From contig JAOAPP010000083.1 of assembly GCA_025462985.1 (NCBI GenBank), positions 1-15,566 on the forward strand: a stretch of 15,566 nt of DNA, written 5' to 3'. The DNA is from Bryobacterales bacterium. GTDB lineage: Bacteria; Acidobacteriota; Terriglobia; Bryobacterales; Bryobacteraceae. A model generated the notes under the pieces. The model searched no databases. It was not told where the DNA came from and worked only from the letters and a program-made list of their open reading frames with translations. The translations under genes and the position numbers were made by a program. Shown one piece after another: positions 6,176-15,396 of the stretch. Position 1 is the stretch's first letter. Each line of letters begins with the position of its first letter.

Positions 6176-9100
6176 ATGCTGAAGCTACTCGGACTATCTA
6201 TTTTCACTATTAGCGCTGCGCTTGCGCAGATATCTGTGACGACCCATCACTATGACAATGCTCGGACTGGCGGCAATACGTCAGAGCAGCTACTAAATAC
6301 ATCTACCGTAAATCCATCCCAGTTCGGAAAGCTATTCAGCTATCCTGTGGACGGTCACGTATACGCCCAGCCCTTATATCTTCCGGGCGTCACTCTCTCG
6401 GATGGAAGCACTCACAACGTGGTCTACATCACCACAATGAATAACAGCGTGTACGCGTTTGATGCGGATTCTAATATGGGGACCAACGCATCCCCCCTGT
6501 GGACAGTCAATTACAACAACCCAGCCGCCGGCGTAACCCCGGTTCCTAGCAATGATGTTCAATCAACTAACGTGACGGACATCATCGGCCCTATCGGAAT
6601 CGAGGGAACGCCCGTTATCGATGCTCCCAATTCAGCGATGTACTTCGTCGTGCGGACTAAAGAGAATGGCACGTATGTCCAGCGGTTGCACGCTGTCGAT
6701 GTCACATCGGGATCTGAGTTGGCGAATAGCCCGGTCTTGATCAAGGGTTCCGTCACTGGTTCGAAGGGAATCCTCACGTTTAATCCCAAAGTCCAAAATC
6801 AGCGGGCCGCGCTCGCCTTGGCAAACGGAATGGTGTACATCGCGTGGGGCTCTCATACTGACAACGGCCCGTTTCACGGGTGGATCATGTCCTTCTCAAC
6901 GTATTCTTCAAGCCAATCCGGGAGCACCATTCAACCAGGCTCGGTGTTTTGTACCACTTATGGAGCGTCGGGTGGCGGCATCTGGCAATCCGGTTCCGGT
7001 CCAGTCATCGATGCGAGCGGCAACCTCTACTATGGCTCGGGAAACGGAAGCTGGGATGGTATAACTACCTTCTCACAGAGCACCTTGAAGCTCTCACCTT
7101 CGCTGCAGTTGCTCGACTACTTCACACCGGATAACTGGCTCAATCTAGACTATGTTGATGCCGACCTCGGAGTCGGTGGAGTGCTGTCAATACCTGGCAC
7201 TAACCTGTTGGTGGAACCTAGCAAAACCGGGCAGCTGTACCTTCTATCTACTGACGGTCTGGGCCACTTACTGTCTGGAAACACCCAGGTTCCGCAGGTG
7301 CTATCAGCGACGACCGGTCACATTCACAGCGGTCCTACTTACTGGAACTCTCCTACTCTCGGCCCGCTCGTTTATGTCTGGAGCGAAAACGACAAGCTCA
7401 AGGCCTATCATTTTAACGGCATCACATTCGACACAACCCCGGTGATGACCAGCACTTTCAAAGACCCTCCGGGGATGCCTGGCGGATTTTTTTCCGTCAG
7501 CTCCAATGGCGCCACACCAGGGAGCGGAGTGCTTTGGGTGAATGTGCCCTACAGCGGTGATGCCAACCACGCGACAGTCCCGGGTGTGCTCCGAGCCTTC
7601 GATGCGGATAATCTCGCGACGGAACTATGGGATAGCCGGATAAATGCTCCCAGAGACGATTTCGGAAACTTCGGAAAATTTGTGCCTCCTGTGGTGGCCA
7701 ATGGCAAGGTGTATGTGGCGACGTTTTCGAATCAGGTAGCTGTATACGGGCTGCTCCCGGTAATGACCGGTATCTCGGAGAATCTGTCAACCAGGGCGCT
7801 GACGCTGAATCCTTGGGCAAGCGGCACTCTCGCGGTGAACGTAGCTGGTACCGGCATTCTGCCTGGACCGATCGCCTTGAGCGCAACTGGCGTACCCAGT
7901 GGTGTGACATTGCAGTTCGATACCAGCAGTATTGTTGGGTCGGGTACCGCGAATATCACCCTGTCGACCAGCACCGGTACAGCGCCAGGCTCCTACCGGA
8001 TCAACATCGTCGCCCAAAGCGGGGTCTACATCAATAGTCAGCAGTTTACGTTGACGATCGCGAACGATCTGTCAACCGGTATTCGCATTAACTCGGGCGG
8101 AGTCGCTGCGGGGGCTTTCCTCGGAGATGTGGACTTTGTCGGCGGCGCTGTCTCGTCAACGAATAAGGCTATCGTAACTGCGGGCGTCAACAATCCCGCG
8201 CCGCAGGCGGTATATCAGTCCGATCGATTTCAGAAGATGACGTACACCGTCCCGAACCTGAACCCTGGTCAGCAATACTTAGTGCGGTTACACTTCGCCG
8301 AGACCTATTTCACAACCGTCGGAGCGCGCAAGTTCAACGTGGCGATCAATGGAACACCTGTCCTCCAGGACTTCGATATAGTGGCGACCGCGGGCGCTGC
8401 TTTCACTGCAGTGGTCAAGGAATTCCAGGCGACCGCGAACAGCAGCGGGCAGATTGTGATCGCTCTCACGAACGGCTCGGCGAACAATGCCGAAATTAGC
8501 GGCATTGAGGTGCTGCCGGCCACGACCGGTATCGTTGAACGCTTATCGAGTCCCTCCCTGACCCTCGGTCCTGGGGCAAGCGGCTCTCTCGCCGTGAACG
8601 TAACCAGCACCGGTACCCTTCCTGGACCTATCGCTTTGACTGCAACCGGTCTCCCGAGCGGTGTTGCACTGCGGTTCGATACCAGCACTATCATCGGAGC
8701 AGGTACCGCGAATATCACTCTGTCAAACAGCAGCGGAACGCCGGGCTCTTACGTCGTTACGATCCTCGCCCAAAGCGGAGCCTACACCAACAGCCAGCGG
8801 TTTACGGTGATGGTTACAAGCAATTATTCAACCGGAATCCAAATTAATTCCGGAGGGGCTGCCGCAGGATCTTTCCTGGGTGATGTGGACTTTGTCGGGG
8901 GCGCTACTTCGTCAACTAATAAGGCCATCAACACTGCTGGCGTCATTAATCCCGCGCCGCAGGCGGTATATCAGTCCGATCGATTTCAGAAGATGACGTA
9001 CACCGTCCCGAACTTGAAGCCTGGTCAGCAATACGTGGTGCGGTTACACTTCGCCGAGATCTATTTCACTACCGTAGGAGCGCGCATGTTCAATGTCGCT

Positions 9101-9274
9101 ATCAATGGAACAGCCGTCCTGCAGAACTTCGATATAGTGGCTACCGCGGGCGGTGCGTTCACGGCGGTGGTCCAGGAGTTCCATGCCACCGCGAACAGCA
9201 GCGGGCAAATTGTCGTCGCGTTCACGAACGGCTCGGCGAATTATCCGAAGATCAGCGGCATCGAGGTGCAGTAG
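6176..9274 (+). CDS. Secreted PQQ-like beta-propeller protein with two Ig-like/malectin modules
   Basis: A 1032-residue secreted protein. A signal peptide, MLKLLGLSIFTISAALAQ, is probably cut after ALA at 17. Residues about 20-528 form a PQQ-like beta-propeller: an N-terminal HYDNARTGGNT motif, GHVYAQPLYLPGV, and repeat hallmarks VYAFDADS (about 92) and LRAFDADN (about 470). Residues about 530-630 and 784-882 are Ig-like beta domains (GTLAVNV...LPGPIAL). Residues about 633-780 and 884-1032 are malectin-type carbohydrate-binding domains (INSGG...FLGDVDF, YVVRLHFAE, FNVAINGT). The propeller motifs are those of PQQ-like proteins, but cofactor binding is doubtful because no dehydrogenase catalytic set is evident. 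Likely role: extracellular or surface sugar binding. A GTG 60 nt upstream is open in frame, but only the ATG gives a clean signal peptide; no strong ribosome binding site precedes it. Complete, with a terminator 30 bp downstream. Confidence 0.9.
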   Translation: MLKLLGLSIFTISAALAQISVTTHHYDNARTGGNTSEQLLNTSTVNPSQFGKLFSYPVDGHVYAQPLYLPGVTLSDGSTHNVVYITTMNNSVYAFDADSNMGTNASPLWTVNYNNPAAGVTPVPSNDVQSTNVTDIIGPIGIEGTPVIDAPNSAMYFVVRTKENGTYVQRLHAVDVTSGSELANSPVLIKGSVTGSKGILTFNPKVQNQRAALALANGMVYIAWGSHTDNGPFHGWIMSFSTYSSSQSGSTIQPGSVFCTTYGASGGGIWQSGSGPVIDASGNLYYGSGNGSWDGITTFSQSTLKLSPSLQLLDYFTPDNWLNLDYVDADLGVGGVLSIPGTNLLVEPSKTGQLYLLSTDGLGHLLSGNTQVPQVLSATTGHIHSGPTYWNSPTLGPLVYVWSENDKLKAYHFNGITFDTTPVMTSTFKDPPGMPGGFFSVSSNGATPGSGVLWVNVPYSGDANHATVPGVLRAFDADNLATELWDSRINAPRDDFGNFGKFVPPVVANGKVYVATFSNQVAVYGLLPVMTGISENLSTRALTLNPWASGTLAVNVAGTGILPGPIALSATGVPSGVTLQFDTSSIVGSGTANITLSTSTGTAPGSYRINIVAQSGVYINSQQFTLTIANDLSTGIRINSGGVAAGAFLGDVDFVGGAVSSTNKAIVTAGVNNPAPQAVYQSDRFQKMTYTVPNLNPGQQYLVRLHFAETYFTTVGARKFNVAINGTPVLQDFDIVATAGAAFTAVVKEFQATANSSGQIVIALTNGSANNAEISGIEVLPATTGIVERLSSPSLTLGPGASGSLAVNVTSTGTLPGPIALTATGLPSGVALRFDTSTIIGAGTANITLSNSSGTPGSYVVTILAQSGAYTNSQRFTVMVTSNYSTGIQINSGGAAAGSFLGDVDFVGGATSSTNKAINTAGVINPAPQAVYQSDRFQKMTYTVPNLKPGQQYVVRLHFAEIYFTTVGARMFNVAINGTAVLQNFDIVATAGGAFTAVVQEFHATANSSGQIVVAFTNGSANYPKISGIEVQ
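7766..8524 (+). repeat. Tandem module copy 1 (Ig-like plus malectin)
   Basis: The first of two in-frame copies of a 759-bp coding unit, each encoding one Ig-like and one malectin domain. It aligns with copy 2 at an offset of 756-759 nt, with a one-codon indel near the end of the Ig-like domain. Bases 8192-8257 are identical to 8948-9013. Confidence 0.85.
8525..9271 (+). repeat. Tandem module copy 2 (Ig-like plus malectin)
   Basis: The second copy of the Ig-like/malectin unit, ending at the gene's stop. The malectin halves are much closer to each other than the Ig-like halves, including one 66-nt identical block. That points to a fairly recent internal duplication or to gene conversion between copies. 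Confidence 0.85.
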
Positions 9275-9303
9275 GGCAGCACCATCGAAGATCTTGTCCG
9301 AAC

Positions 9304-9337
9304 AAAAAGAGCGCATCCTGGTCTGGATGCGCTTTTT
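9304..9337. terminator. Strong bidirectional intrinsic terminator
   Basis: AGCGCATCC (9310-9318) pairs with GGATGCGCT (9325-9333) over a 6-nt loop. The stem is extended by a G-U pair and A-T pairs between A9306-9308 and the T-run. TTTTT follows on the plus strand and AAAAA precedes it, giving a T-run on the minus strand too. It lies between the propeller-malectin gene (ends 9274) and the convergent FecR/DUF6600 gene (ends 9365) and should serve both. Confidence 0.9.
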
Positions 9338-9364
9338 CTTGTTCTGCTTCGGCCAGATCGCGTC

Positions 9365-11704
9365 TTACTTTTCCTTGTGATCCGGCTTTGAGTCTTGCCT
9401 TTGCTCTCTATTCGGCGGAGCTCCGTGCTGTTCGTGCGAATGCTCGGGCTGCACATTGGCTGGGCGCTCCGCGGGCCTGGGCTGCTGGTTGGCGTGGCTC
9501 TCGTTTGACCTGCGTTGCTCATTGGCACGCTGCTGCTCTCCGCTATTGGATTGAGGAGTGGGGCGTGGCATCTCAGGCGGGCGCGCTTCTGGCTGGCGCT
9601 GCGCAGGATAAGACTGGCGGGCCGGCTGTTGCGGCGTGTTTGGGGCAGCAGGTTGAGCCCGCCGGTCGTTTGATCCGTTGTATGTCGGACGGTTCTGGTT
9701 GGGTTGAACTTCGGTATTTCCTTGTCGCGCATTTGGAGGAACGCCCCGTTCGTTTCGGATTGGTGGTTCCTGCGGCTGTACCGCCCGGGGCTGTTCCGGT
9801 AATTGCGGAGTTGCATTCCGCTGAACCGGCTGGCTTCGCTCCTTGAGATTAGGCGGCGTTCCTTGACCGAACTGCGGAGGCTGTCCGCTTACTGGTTGCT
9901 GTGGCGTGCCAGGTACGCTCGGCTGCGGGGACGAGCCGGCCATCCGGTGCTCCTGCTGAGGTTGAATTGGCTGTGGTCCTGCAACACCTCGCGGTGCCTG
10001 TGTCCCGGGTGCAGGGCGTCCGGCCTGCTGCGGCGCCCCAGGCCCAGGCCCTCGGCCGGCAGTCGGGGCCGGTACATTGCCAACCCGTTCGACTTGGTGC
10101 ACCGTTCCGGGCTGCATTCTTGACGCTTCGCGCACGGCTGCCGGGTGGGCTTGCGCGCCGGTCGCCTGTCGCATAGCCGCGAAATCGTGAGGCTGCCCGG
10201 CGTGTTGCTGAAGAAACGCCTGCCGTGCGGCGAACGCAGCCGGTTGCAGCGGAGGCGTACTCCTCGCGATTACCTGCCTCTGCATCAGCTGGGGCGAAGG
10301 CCGGACGGCCGGACGTCCCAACGTCGGGGCGATAGCTTGGCGGGTTGGTGCCACCGGGGGCGTTACCAGGGCCGCTTGGGCCGGCTGAAAACGAGCGAGT
10401 TGTCCGGGGCGAACATTGTAGCCCGCCTGGGTCACCGGACGTCCGCTCGCGAATGCGCTTTGCGGCATCGCGACCAGGGCGTTCGGCGCCTTCACATTGA
10501 CAAATGTCTGGTTGTAAACCGTCTTGTTCACGTAAACGGTGTTGTAGACGTTCGTGATATTTACGTTATTCACCATACGCGTGGTGTTCACGTTCACATT
10601 GTTGAAATACGGCCGACTGCAGCGGTAGCTGGGCGTGTAGACTTCGCCCCATCCGAGCGGAACCCACCCCAAGCTTGGAGCCCCGCCGCCCACCGAAACT
10701 GAGACTCCCCAATGAGCCCCGCCGAACCAGGCAACCAGGGCAGGCGCATACACGGGCCGGACCACCGGACCGCCATACGCGACCCTCGCGCAAGGGCCCG
10801 GAGCCCATCCCCACCGGTCATGCCAGTAGACCCAACGGCCATAATGGAAGGGCGCGAAGCCCCAGGGAGCATCATCGACCCACGTCCAGCCCCAGGGCTC
10901 GATCCATGCCCAATGGCCGGCGTGATAAGGCGCCCATCCGACCGGCACGCTTCGCGGGTACCACACGGCGCCATACTGTGGCTCCTCACTCCAGGTCCCG
11001 TAATCGTCCATGTCCTCGGAACCGACAACTGTCGGCGGCAGATAGCGCCGGGATTGCAGTTGTGCCTCGTGCGCATCACGTTGTGCGCACCAGTTGTCGA
11101 ACGAATCCGGTTCGGGTGGGCCTTGAATATCGAACGCTAGCTGATCGGTGCCGGATAGTAAGGCGCTGTTGCCTGGGTTGAGCGCAAATGCCTGGCCTCC
11201 TCCCGTCGCTTCGGCCTGTCCACTTTTCGTAAAGACGAAAGTTGTGTTTGCGTCAGGATCTACGTTAATGCGGTAAACACCGTCGCGTAACAATGTGATG
11301 GCCGCATTCGGAGTATCCACTTCGAAGACCTCGTTCGCACTCAGATCGTGTATCCGGACATTCAGATCGCCCTCGGTCAGCTTCAACTGCGCTGTCTGGT
11401 CCGTGAGATTGAGAAAGCCGAAACTAGTCAGTTGCCCCATTCGCATCACGGCATTGTCCAGATGCAGTTCAGCTACAGAACTTCGGTCAGTGTAAAGATA
11501 ATCCCCAATAGTAAACGGGCGGTTGATCACCGCCGGCGCCCATTCGTCGACTCCGGCAGGTTCCATTGACACATTGCCGTTGACATAGTTCAGCCGAGCT
11601 ACGCGTGAAGGTGGATCATCCTGCGCGAATGCGGCAGCCCCAAAAGACGCACATACGATGGCGCCAAGGAATAATGTTCCAAGAATCTCTGATACTCGCA
11701 CCAT
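9365..11704 (-). CDS. FecR-domain / DUF6600 Trp-rich repeat protein with disordered tail
   Basis: A 779-residue exported protein. A signal peptide ends at about 27 (AFA before QDD). Residues about 35-195 are a FecR-like beta-rich domain (ARLNYVNGNV at 36, then VAELHLDNAVMRMG and GVYRINV). Residues about 248-305 are a Trp/Tyr/His-rich stretch of the DUF6600 (YXWXGXW) kind, with units such as GHWAWIEPWGWTWVDDAPWG, GRWVYWHDRWGW and VPVGWAPYHAGHW. From about 430 to the end the sequence is low-complexity, rich in Pro, Gln, Arg and Asn, and probably disordered. This architecture is common in Acidobacteria and some Proteobacteria; its function is not established. Despite the FecR domain no sigma factor or TonB receptor is nearby. 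An AGGGG lies 9 nt before the ATG. It is 152 bp downstream of the DUF4175-like gene on the same strand. Confidence 0.88.
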   Translation of the reverse strand: MVRVSEILGTLFLGAIVCASFGAAAFAQDDPPSRVARLNYVNGNVSMEPAGVDEWAPAVINRPFTIGDYLYTDRSSVAELHLDNAVMRMGQLTSFGFLNLTDQTAQLKLTEGDLNVRIHDLSANEVFEVDTPNAAITLLRDGVYRINVDPDANTTFVFTKSGQAEATGGGQAFALNPGNSALLSGTDQLAFDIQGPPEPDSFDNWCAQRDAHEAQLQSRRYLPPTVVGSEDMDDYGTWSEEPQYGAVWYPRSVPVGWAPYHAGHWAWIEPWGWTWVDDAPWGFAPFHYGRWVYWHDRWGWAPGPCARVAYGGPVVRPVYAPALVAWFGGAHWGVSVSVGGGAPSLGWVPLGWGEVYTPSYRCSRPYFNNVNVNTTRMVNNVNITNVYNTVYVNKTVYNQTFVNVKAPNALVAMPQSAFASGRPVTQAGYNVRPGQLARFQPAQAALVTPPVAPTRQAIAPTLGRPAVRPSPQLMQRQVIARSTPPLQPAAFAARQAFLQQHAGQPHDFAAMRQATGAQAHPAAVREASRMQPGTVHQVERVGNVPAPTAGRGPGPGAPQQAGRPAPGTQAPRGVAGPQPIQPQQEHRMAGSSPQPSVPGTPQQPVSGQPPQFGQGTPPNLKERSQPVQRNATPQLPEQPRAVQPQEPPIRNERGVPPNARQGNTEVQPNQNRPTYNGSNDRRAQPAAPNTPQQPARQSYPAQRQPEARPPEMPRPTPQSNSGEQQRANEQRRSNESHANQQPRPAERPANVQPEHSHEQHGAPPNREQRQDSKPDHKEK

Positions 11705-11856
11705 ATTTGGTGTCCCCTGGGCAGATAGATGTTCTGCTCTATTCTGCGGTTACCCCTCGCAGGCGGAGCAAACGCGTTCTGAATGGGAATTAACAGGGAG
11801 CCAAATGGAGTGGTGGAACATCACCGCTGAATGCGTGAGAACCACCAGATGCCGAT

Positions 11857-14800
11857 CTACTTGCTGAGTCGTTTGAAATATTCGGCAACAGCGTCGCGAT
11901 ATTGTTCCGGCGCAGTTTCCGGCGTTCCGGTCCGCGCTGCATCGTTCCCCTGGCCGATCCGCCGGTTCAGCTCAACCTCTACCTTCTCGAGGCTTGCAAC
12001 AGCGTCCTGATTGACACGCTGATCGAGCAGCCCATCCTGCCCCTTCATATGTTGTAGCAGGCCGATCGCATCGTTCACTTCGCCGCTAAGGCGGCGGTCG
12101 GTACGGCCAACCTGGGCGCGTAGGGCTGCGAGATCCTCGAGCGTCTGTTGTATGTCGCCGCCTCCGCCTCCGAGCGTTGGCCGGCTCCCGGAAGCGGACG
12201 AACCGGTTCGGGAATCCCTCTGCGTCCCTCCATCTGCCTGGGACTCGCCTGATTGGCTTCCTTCCGACTGGGACGACTGCGATGGCTGGTTGCCTTGAGA
12301 ACGTCCTTGCGATCTGTTCTCGAGCTGTTGGCGAAGAGATCGTACCTGCGCCAGCGTTTCCGCCATCTTCGCGTCAGATCCTTTCCCCTCGCCGGTCTTG
12401 TCATTGCCAAGCGCCTGCTGGGCTTCTTGCAGCTGGCGGTTCAGTTGATCCATCCCGGCTGTGATGCTGTCCTGCATCGGCCAGGTCTGCGATCCGTAGC
12501 CGCGCCGCATCCACTCGGAACTCTTCTGCATTCGGAGCGCCAGTTCCTGCTGTTCGGCGTCGGAGAGGGCTTTACGCAGCTTCTTCGCAGCCTCCGGCTG
12601 TTGCTCTTGCATTCCATGGCTTTGCTGCTGCATCTGCTGTTGTAACTGCTGGACCTGCTCGGCCAACTTCTCATTTTCCGCCGCCAGAGCCTTCTCCTCC
12701 CCGGTAGTGGGTCTCGCGCTGTCCTCAGGAATGGTCCGGCGGCGCCAACTGTAGCCGCCGAACCCGGGCCCAGCCATCTCCGGCATCTCTACACTGCTCC
12801 CGGTCTCGCCTGGAGTTTGAGAACTTCGCGCTGTATTGATCCCTTCCGCACCATACTGCTGCTTGACGCGCCGCGCTAAGTCCTTCTGATTCTCAGCGAG
12901 TTGTTGTGCCTTGCGCGCCAGGTCCGAGACGGAGCTTCCAGCTCGCTGTCCCATCATGTCGCTGATGGACTTCTGCGCCTGCGCCAGTTGCTGTGCCGCT
13001 CTTCGCTGTGCGCTCGCGTCATGATTGCTGACCGAATTTCTCATCTCCTCCTCGGCCCGCTGCAGGTTGTCCATGGCCTGCTGTAGAGCAGCCTGTGAAT
13101 TCGCGTCTCCGCTCTGCTGTCCTTGTTGTCCTCGTTGACCCGACTGCCCCTGTTGCCCGCGTTGTGCCTGCTGACGGCCCTGCTCCTGCGAGGCAGACTG
13201 TCCGCTTTGCTGCCCATTGCGAGCCAATTGCTGCATCTGCTGGCGCAGCTCTTCTGCCTCGCGCCGGAGCTGCTCTTCTTCCCAACGCTGCTGGAAACTC
13301 TGCTGCGCTCGCTGCTGATCGGCTAATTCCTGCTGCCTGCGCGCGAGATCCTTCAGACGTTGCAGTGCTTCATCCATCTGCTTCTGCTGATCGCCTCCCG
13401 GAGGTGCCGCCTTCTGCCCGGTCTCGTATTGGTTCTTTGCCGTGTCAAGCTCCAGGTCGAACATGCGCGCGAGATCCTGATCGGCTCTGCCCCCTCCCGA
13501 ACCGCTTCCACCCTTGCCGAACGAAACTTGAATATCGCGGAAGATCGATTCGGCGTGAAGAAGGGATTGAAGCGCTTTTTCTTCAGGCGACAGCGCGTCC
13601 TTCCACTTGCCGGGCTTGAGCTGCTCGACAGCCTGCCCCATCAGCCCCGATGCCTCGTTCATCGCTTTCGAGAACTGTTCGAACTGAGGACTGCTCGACG
13701 CCATGTCACGATTCCCCATTCGTTCGGCCAGCGTCTTCGACTGCTCTCCCAGCTTGCCTTCCAGATCCGACAAGAACCGCGCATTCTCCGCAACTGCCTG
13801 CGCCTCTTTTTGCGGATCTTTCAACTGATTCCAGGTCGCGGCGATGATCTCCTTTTGTCGCTCGGAAATCTTGCTACTCTCGTCCGATCCGCCGCCGCCT
13901 CCTCCGCCACTTTGTTGCGACTGCCGGAACTTGTAATCGAACGGCTCCGCATGGGCGAAGAGAATGTCGCTGGTCGATGTCTTATTCACATCGCGGGCGG
14001 TGGCCCAAAGGCTGACTACGTCCCCGGGAGTCAGGTTCATGTTCTCCAGAAACAAGGTCGTCTTGCCCGCGGCCTCTTTCTTCCCTTTGGTTTTCAGCAG
14101 CGACGTGGTTTGTTCCGGACCTCCGTTCACCGAGTAATGGAGTTCCAAACTGTTTACGCCGAAATCGTCCGCGGTCTCGATTGTTACCGGAAGTTCTTCG
14201 ATCGGGCTGACGCGCGGATCTCGGCCTGGCCGCGTGATCTTGATCGACGGAGGCTCGTCTTTCCTCGCCTCGATGAAGTAGTCGTCGCTGATCCGGATGG
14301 TTTCGCCGTCCTCGATTGCCGCAACATGGTACGAACCGTCACGGTTCACCGCCAGGTGAGCTTGGAGCCAGTTGCCTCCACCAGGCTTCAGTTCCACAGT
14401 CTTCCCGTTCTCGAGAACGAGCACGCCGCGCCCCAGCTTGCGGTCGGTCAGAACCGAAATATCCGCTCCGGTGCCTTGCACGGCTCGAATGTCGCCGCCC
14501 GGATCTTCCACAACATCCTGCAACCCGATGCCGGAAGGGTAGTGCAGTCCAACCCGCACCCGTTTTACCATCGGCAGATCCTTCACGCTCAGCGTGTAGT
14601 TCTTCGATCGCGTCGCACCGGCTTGAACGTAATAATCCAGAACGTCAGACAACCCCGCGAAGATGAACTCATATCCGTTCCCATCGCGCTGCGCCTGCAT
14701 TGGGATGGTCTCCCATTTCAGGCTGCCACGATACTTCGCATGCAGCGTCACCGAGCTCTGAGAAAAGCCGAGAAGCTGGGCATTGATCGGCTGATCCGAT

Positions 14801-15396
14801 TTCCGGCGAATCGTTTTATTCCCGGGCTGTACGGCAATCTCATATAGCGGTTTGTGCCTGGCGTCAGCGGTTCCGGTCCAGAGCAGGGCAGCGCCATAGC
14901 CCCAGAACCCGGGCCCAGCGCTCATGAGCCATAACAGAACCGCTACGGCAACCCCGGAAACTGCGCTAAATGCCCAGAATCGCTTGCCCGGAACGAACTC
15001 GTCTGCACCATGTTCCTGTGCAACCCGGAGCGCATCTTCAGCGATCAGCTCGGTGAATGGGTTATCGGGATCGCGCTTTTCGGATACAGTGAGAAGACGT
15101 TCTTTGAAGTCCCCCACGTGCGCCTCGGCCAGGCGTATCACACGGCGGCGATTGATTCGCGATAAAGGAATCGCCAGGGCGAATACGACTGCAGCTGCCA
15201 CACCGGCAAACAGCAGCACGCGGAGGGGAAGAACGATCTCGCTCGCAAACCTGCGTTCATTGCCGATCCAGACCAGTACGACAGTCAGCAGAAGTGCTGA
15301 CGCAACTGCGATAGCTGCGCCCCGGGCCAGCGCAAACAGCCGCAGCCGTAACTCCAGCCGTCGAAGATACTCATCTACACGTTGCAGAGCCGTCAT
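11857..15396 (-). CDS. DUF4175-like large membrane protein with Gln-rich coiled-coil region
   Basis: An 1179-residue membrane protein of the DUF4175-like type. Transmembrane segments lie at about 25-44, 56-78 and 141-160. A beta-rich extracytoplasmic region (about 165-490) includes stretches typical of this group (YEIAVQPGNKTIRRKSDQPI, LELHYSVNGG). After a Gly-run linker near 498 comes a long charged, helical part with extremely Gln-rich segments (about 690-770 and around 930), probably coiled coil. Function is unknown; relatives are encoded beside BatA-like and MoxR genes and are thought to act in the cell envelope. The start is set by three facts: the ATG at 15396 overlaps the stop of the upstream gene as ATGA, AAAGG lies 9 nt before it, and the membrane segments follow at once. 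A frame open further upstream to 15486 runs over the preceding gene and is not used. Confidence 0.88.
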   Translation of the reverse strand: MTALQRVDEYLRRLELRLRLFALARGAAIAVASALLLTVVLVWIGNERRFASEIVLPLRVLLFAGVAAAVVFALAIPLSRINRRRVIRLAEAHVGDFKERLLTVSEKRDPDNPFTELIAEDALRVAQEHGADEFVPGKRFWAFSAVSGVAVAVLLWLMSAGPGFWGYGAALLWTGTADARHKPLYEIAVQPGNKTIRRKSDQPINAQLLGFSQSSVTLHAKYRGSLKWETIPMQAQRDGNGYEFIFAGLSDVLDYYVQAGATRSKNYTLSVKDLPMVKRVRVGLHYPSGIGLQDVVEDPGGDIRAVQGTGADISVLTDRKLGRGVLVLENGKTVELKPGGGNWLQAHLAVNRDGSYHVAAIEDGETIRISDDYFIEARKDEPPSIKITRPGRDPRVSPIEELPVTIETADDFGVNSLELHYSVNGGPEQTTSLLKTKGKKEAAGKTTLFLENMNLTPGDVVSLWATARDVNKTSTSDILFAHAEPFDYKFRQSQQSGGGGGGGSDESSKISERQKEIIAATWNQLKDPQKEAQAVAENARFLSDLEGKLGEQSKTLAERMGNRDMASSSPQFEQFSKAMNEASGLMGQAVEQLKPGKWKDALSPEEKALQSLLHAESIFRDIQVSFGKGGSGSGGGRADQDLARMFDLELDTAKNQYETGQKAAPPGGDQQKQMDEALQRLKDLARRQQELADQQRAQQSFQQRWEEEQLRREAEELRQQMQQLARNGQQSGQSASQEQGRQQAQRGQQGQSGQRGQQGQQSGDANSQAALQQAMDNLQRAEEEMRNSVSNHDASAQRRAAQQLAQAQKSISDMMGQRAGSSVSDLARKAQQLAENQKDLARRVKQQYGAEGINTARSSQTPGETGSSVEMPEMAGPGFGGYSWRRRTIPEDSARPTTGEEKALAAENEKLAEQVQQLQQQMQQQSHGMQEQQPEAAKKLRKALSDAEQQELALRMQKSSEWMRRGYGSQTWPMQDSITAGMDQLNRQLQEAQQALGNDKTGEGKGSDAKMAETLAQVRSLRQQLENRSQGRSQGNQPSQSSQSEGSQSGESQADGGTQRDSRTGSSASGSRPTLGGGGGDIQQTLEDLAALRAQVGRTDRRLSGEVNDAIGLLQHMKGQDGLLDQRVNQDAVASLEKVEVELNRRIGQGNDAARTGTPETAPEQYRDAVAEYFKRLSK

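Noticed and set aside
10145..10702. A 185-codon plus-strand open frame
   Set aside because: It is antisense to the FecR/DUF6600 gene; its Arg/Gly-rich composition mirrors the Pro-rich coding strand and there is no ribosome binding site or family signature.
11811..11847. TGGTGG/CCACCA inverted repeat after the DUF4175-like gene
   Set aside because: Only six pairs with a loop of about 25 nt and no T-run on the minus strand, too weak to call a terminator.
13360..14847. A 495-codon plus-strand open frame
   Set aside because: It lies wholly antisense to the DUF4175-like gene, in a GC-rich region where antisense frames stay open by codon bias. The translation is Arg/Leu-rich with no recognisable domain.
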